From assembly GCA_001447805.1 (NCBI GenBank), contig CP013099.1, forward strand, positions 1,674,001 through 1,738,000: 64,000 nucleotides of DNA, in the 5' to 3' direction. The DNA comes from Candidatus Tenderia electrophaga. GTDB lineage: Bacteria; Pseudomonadota; Gammaproteobacteria; Tenderiales; Tenderiaceae. The translations under genes and the position numbers were made by a program. The notes under the pieces were generated by a model. The model had not been told where the DNA came from, searched no databases, and saw only the letters and a program-made list of their open reading frames with translations. Shown here piece by piece: positions 63,956-64,000 of this stretch (its first letter is position 1; every line of letters begins with the position of its first letter).

Positions 63956-64000
63956 ATTGTATAGACAGATATTAACTAGTTAATTTAGCGAGGTTGAGGC

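Overview
The window is chromosomal DNA of a moderately GC-rich gammaproteobacterium. The main evidence is gene order: thrS-infC-rpmI-rplT-pheS-pheT-ihfA-merR-like followed by a tRNA-Pro, divergent map/rpsB with glnD downstream of map, and gammaproteobacterial families such as Rsd/AlgQ, RelA with an EFDD motif, PBP1b, PepN, MltB and a rhombosortase. No phage, insertion sequence, CRISPR array or plasmid origin was seen. The lineage is an inference: the mix suggests an environmental, basal group (Chromatiales-like) rather than an enteric.

Region by region. 1-5042 is a carbohydrate/envelope block: a degenerate bacterioferritin fragment, a Pho-box-like repeat in front of a PAP2 phosphatase and a GT-B glycosyltransferase, convergent glgC, and a TPR/GT9-like protein. 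5068-12592 is a translation block with infC starting at an AUC codon, then pheST, ihfA, a MerR-type gene and tRNA-Pro(GGG). 12613-16267 (minus strand) is a four-gene TRAP transporter with a TatT lipoprotein. 16473-28459 mixes an FKBP isomerase, mtnD-mtnC of methionine salvage, a redoxin, two lytic transglycosylases, pepN, sfsA, a DnaJ-like protein and a PQQ-type propeller lipoprotein.

28554-42341 holds a MATE pump, YgiQ radical-SAM protein, a second GT-B-like protein, a TSUP permease, a Sel1 protein, Rsd, a Lon-like protease, RelA, HPF and a nitroreductase. Several of these act in stress and stationary phase (Rsd on sigma-70, RelA on ppGpp, HPF on ribosomes, the Lon-like protease on proteolysis). 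42434-49429 is a run of small accessory genes: an orphan FimV N-domain, an OB-fold exported protein, a tiny membrane ORF, an exported methyltransferase, an EamA permease, an old-yellow-enzyme reductase and a SlyD-like isomerase.

49626-52901 is the best candidate for an undescribed system: a tightly packed operon of an effector-less CHASE2-type membrane sensor, a cysteine-rich exported protein and an exported M48 zinc protease. 53436-57640 contains PBP1b, a TPR lipoprotein and a solitary YhcG/DUF1016 nuclease flanked by unusual non-coding DNA. 57641-63908 is the map-glnD-rhombosortase-unknown minus-strand operon, a Spy/CpxP-like gene, and rpsB with a recognisable stringent-type promoter and long leader; the window ends just before the expected tsf.
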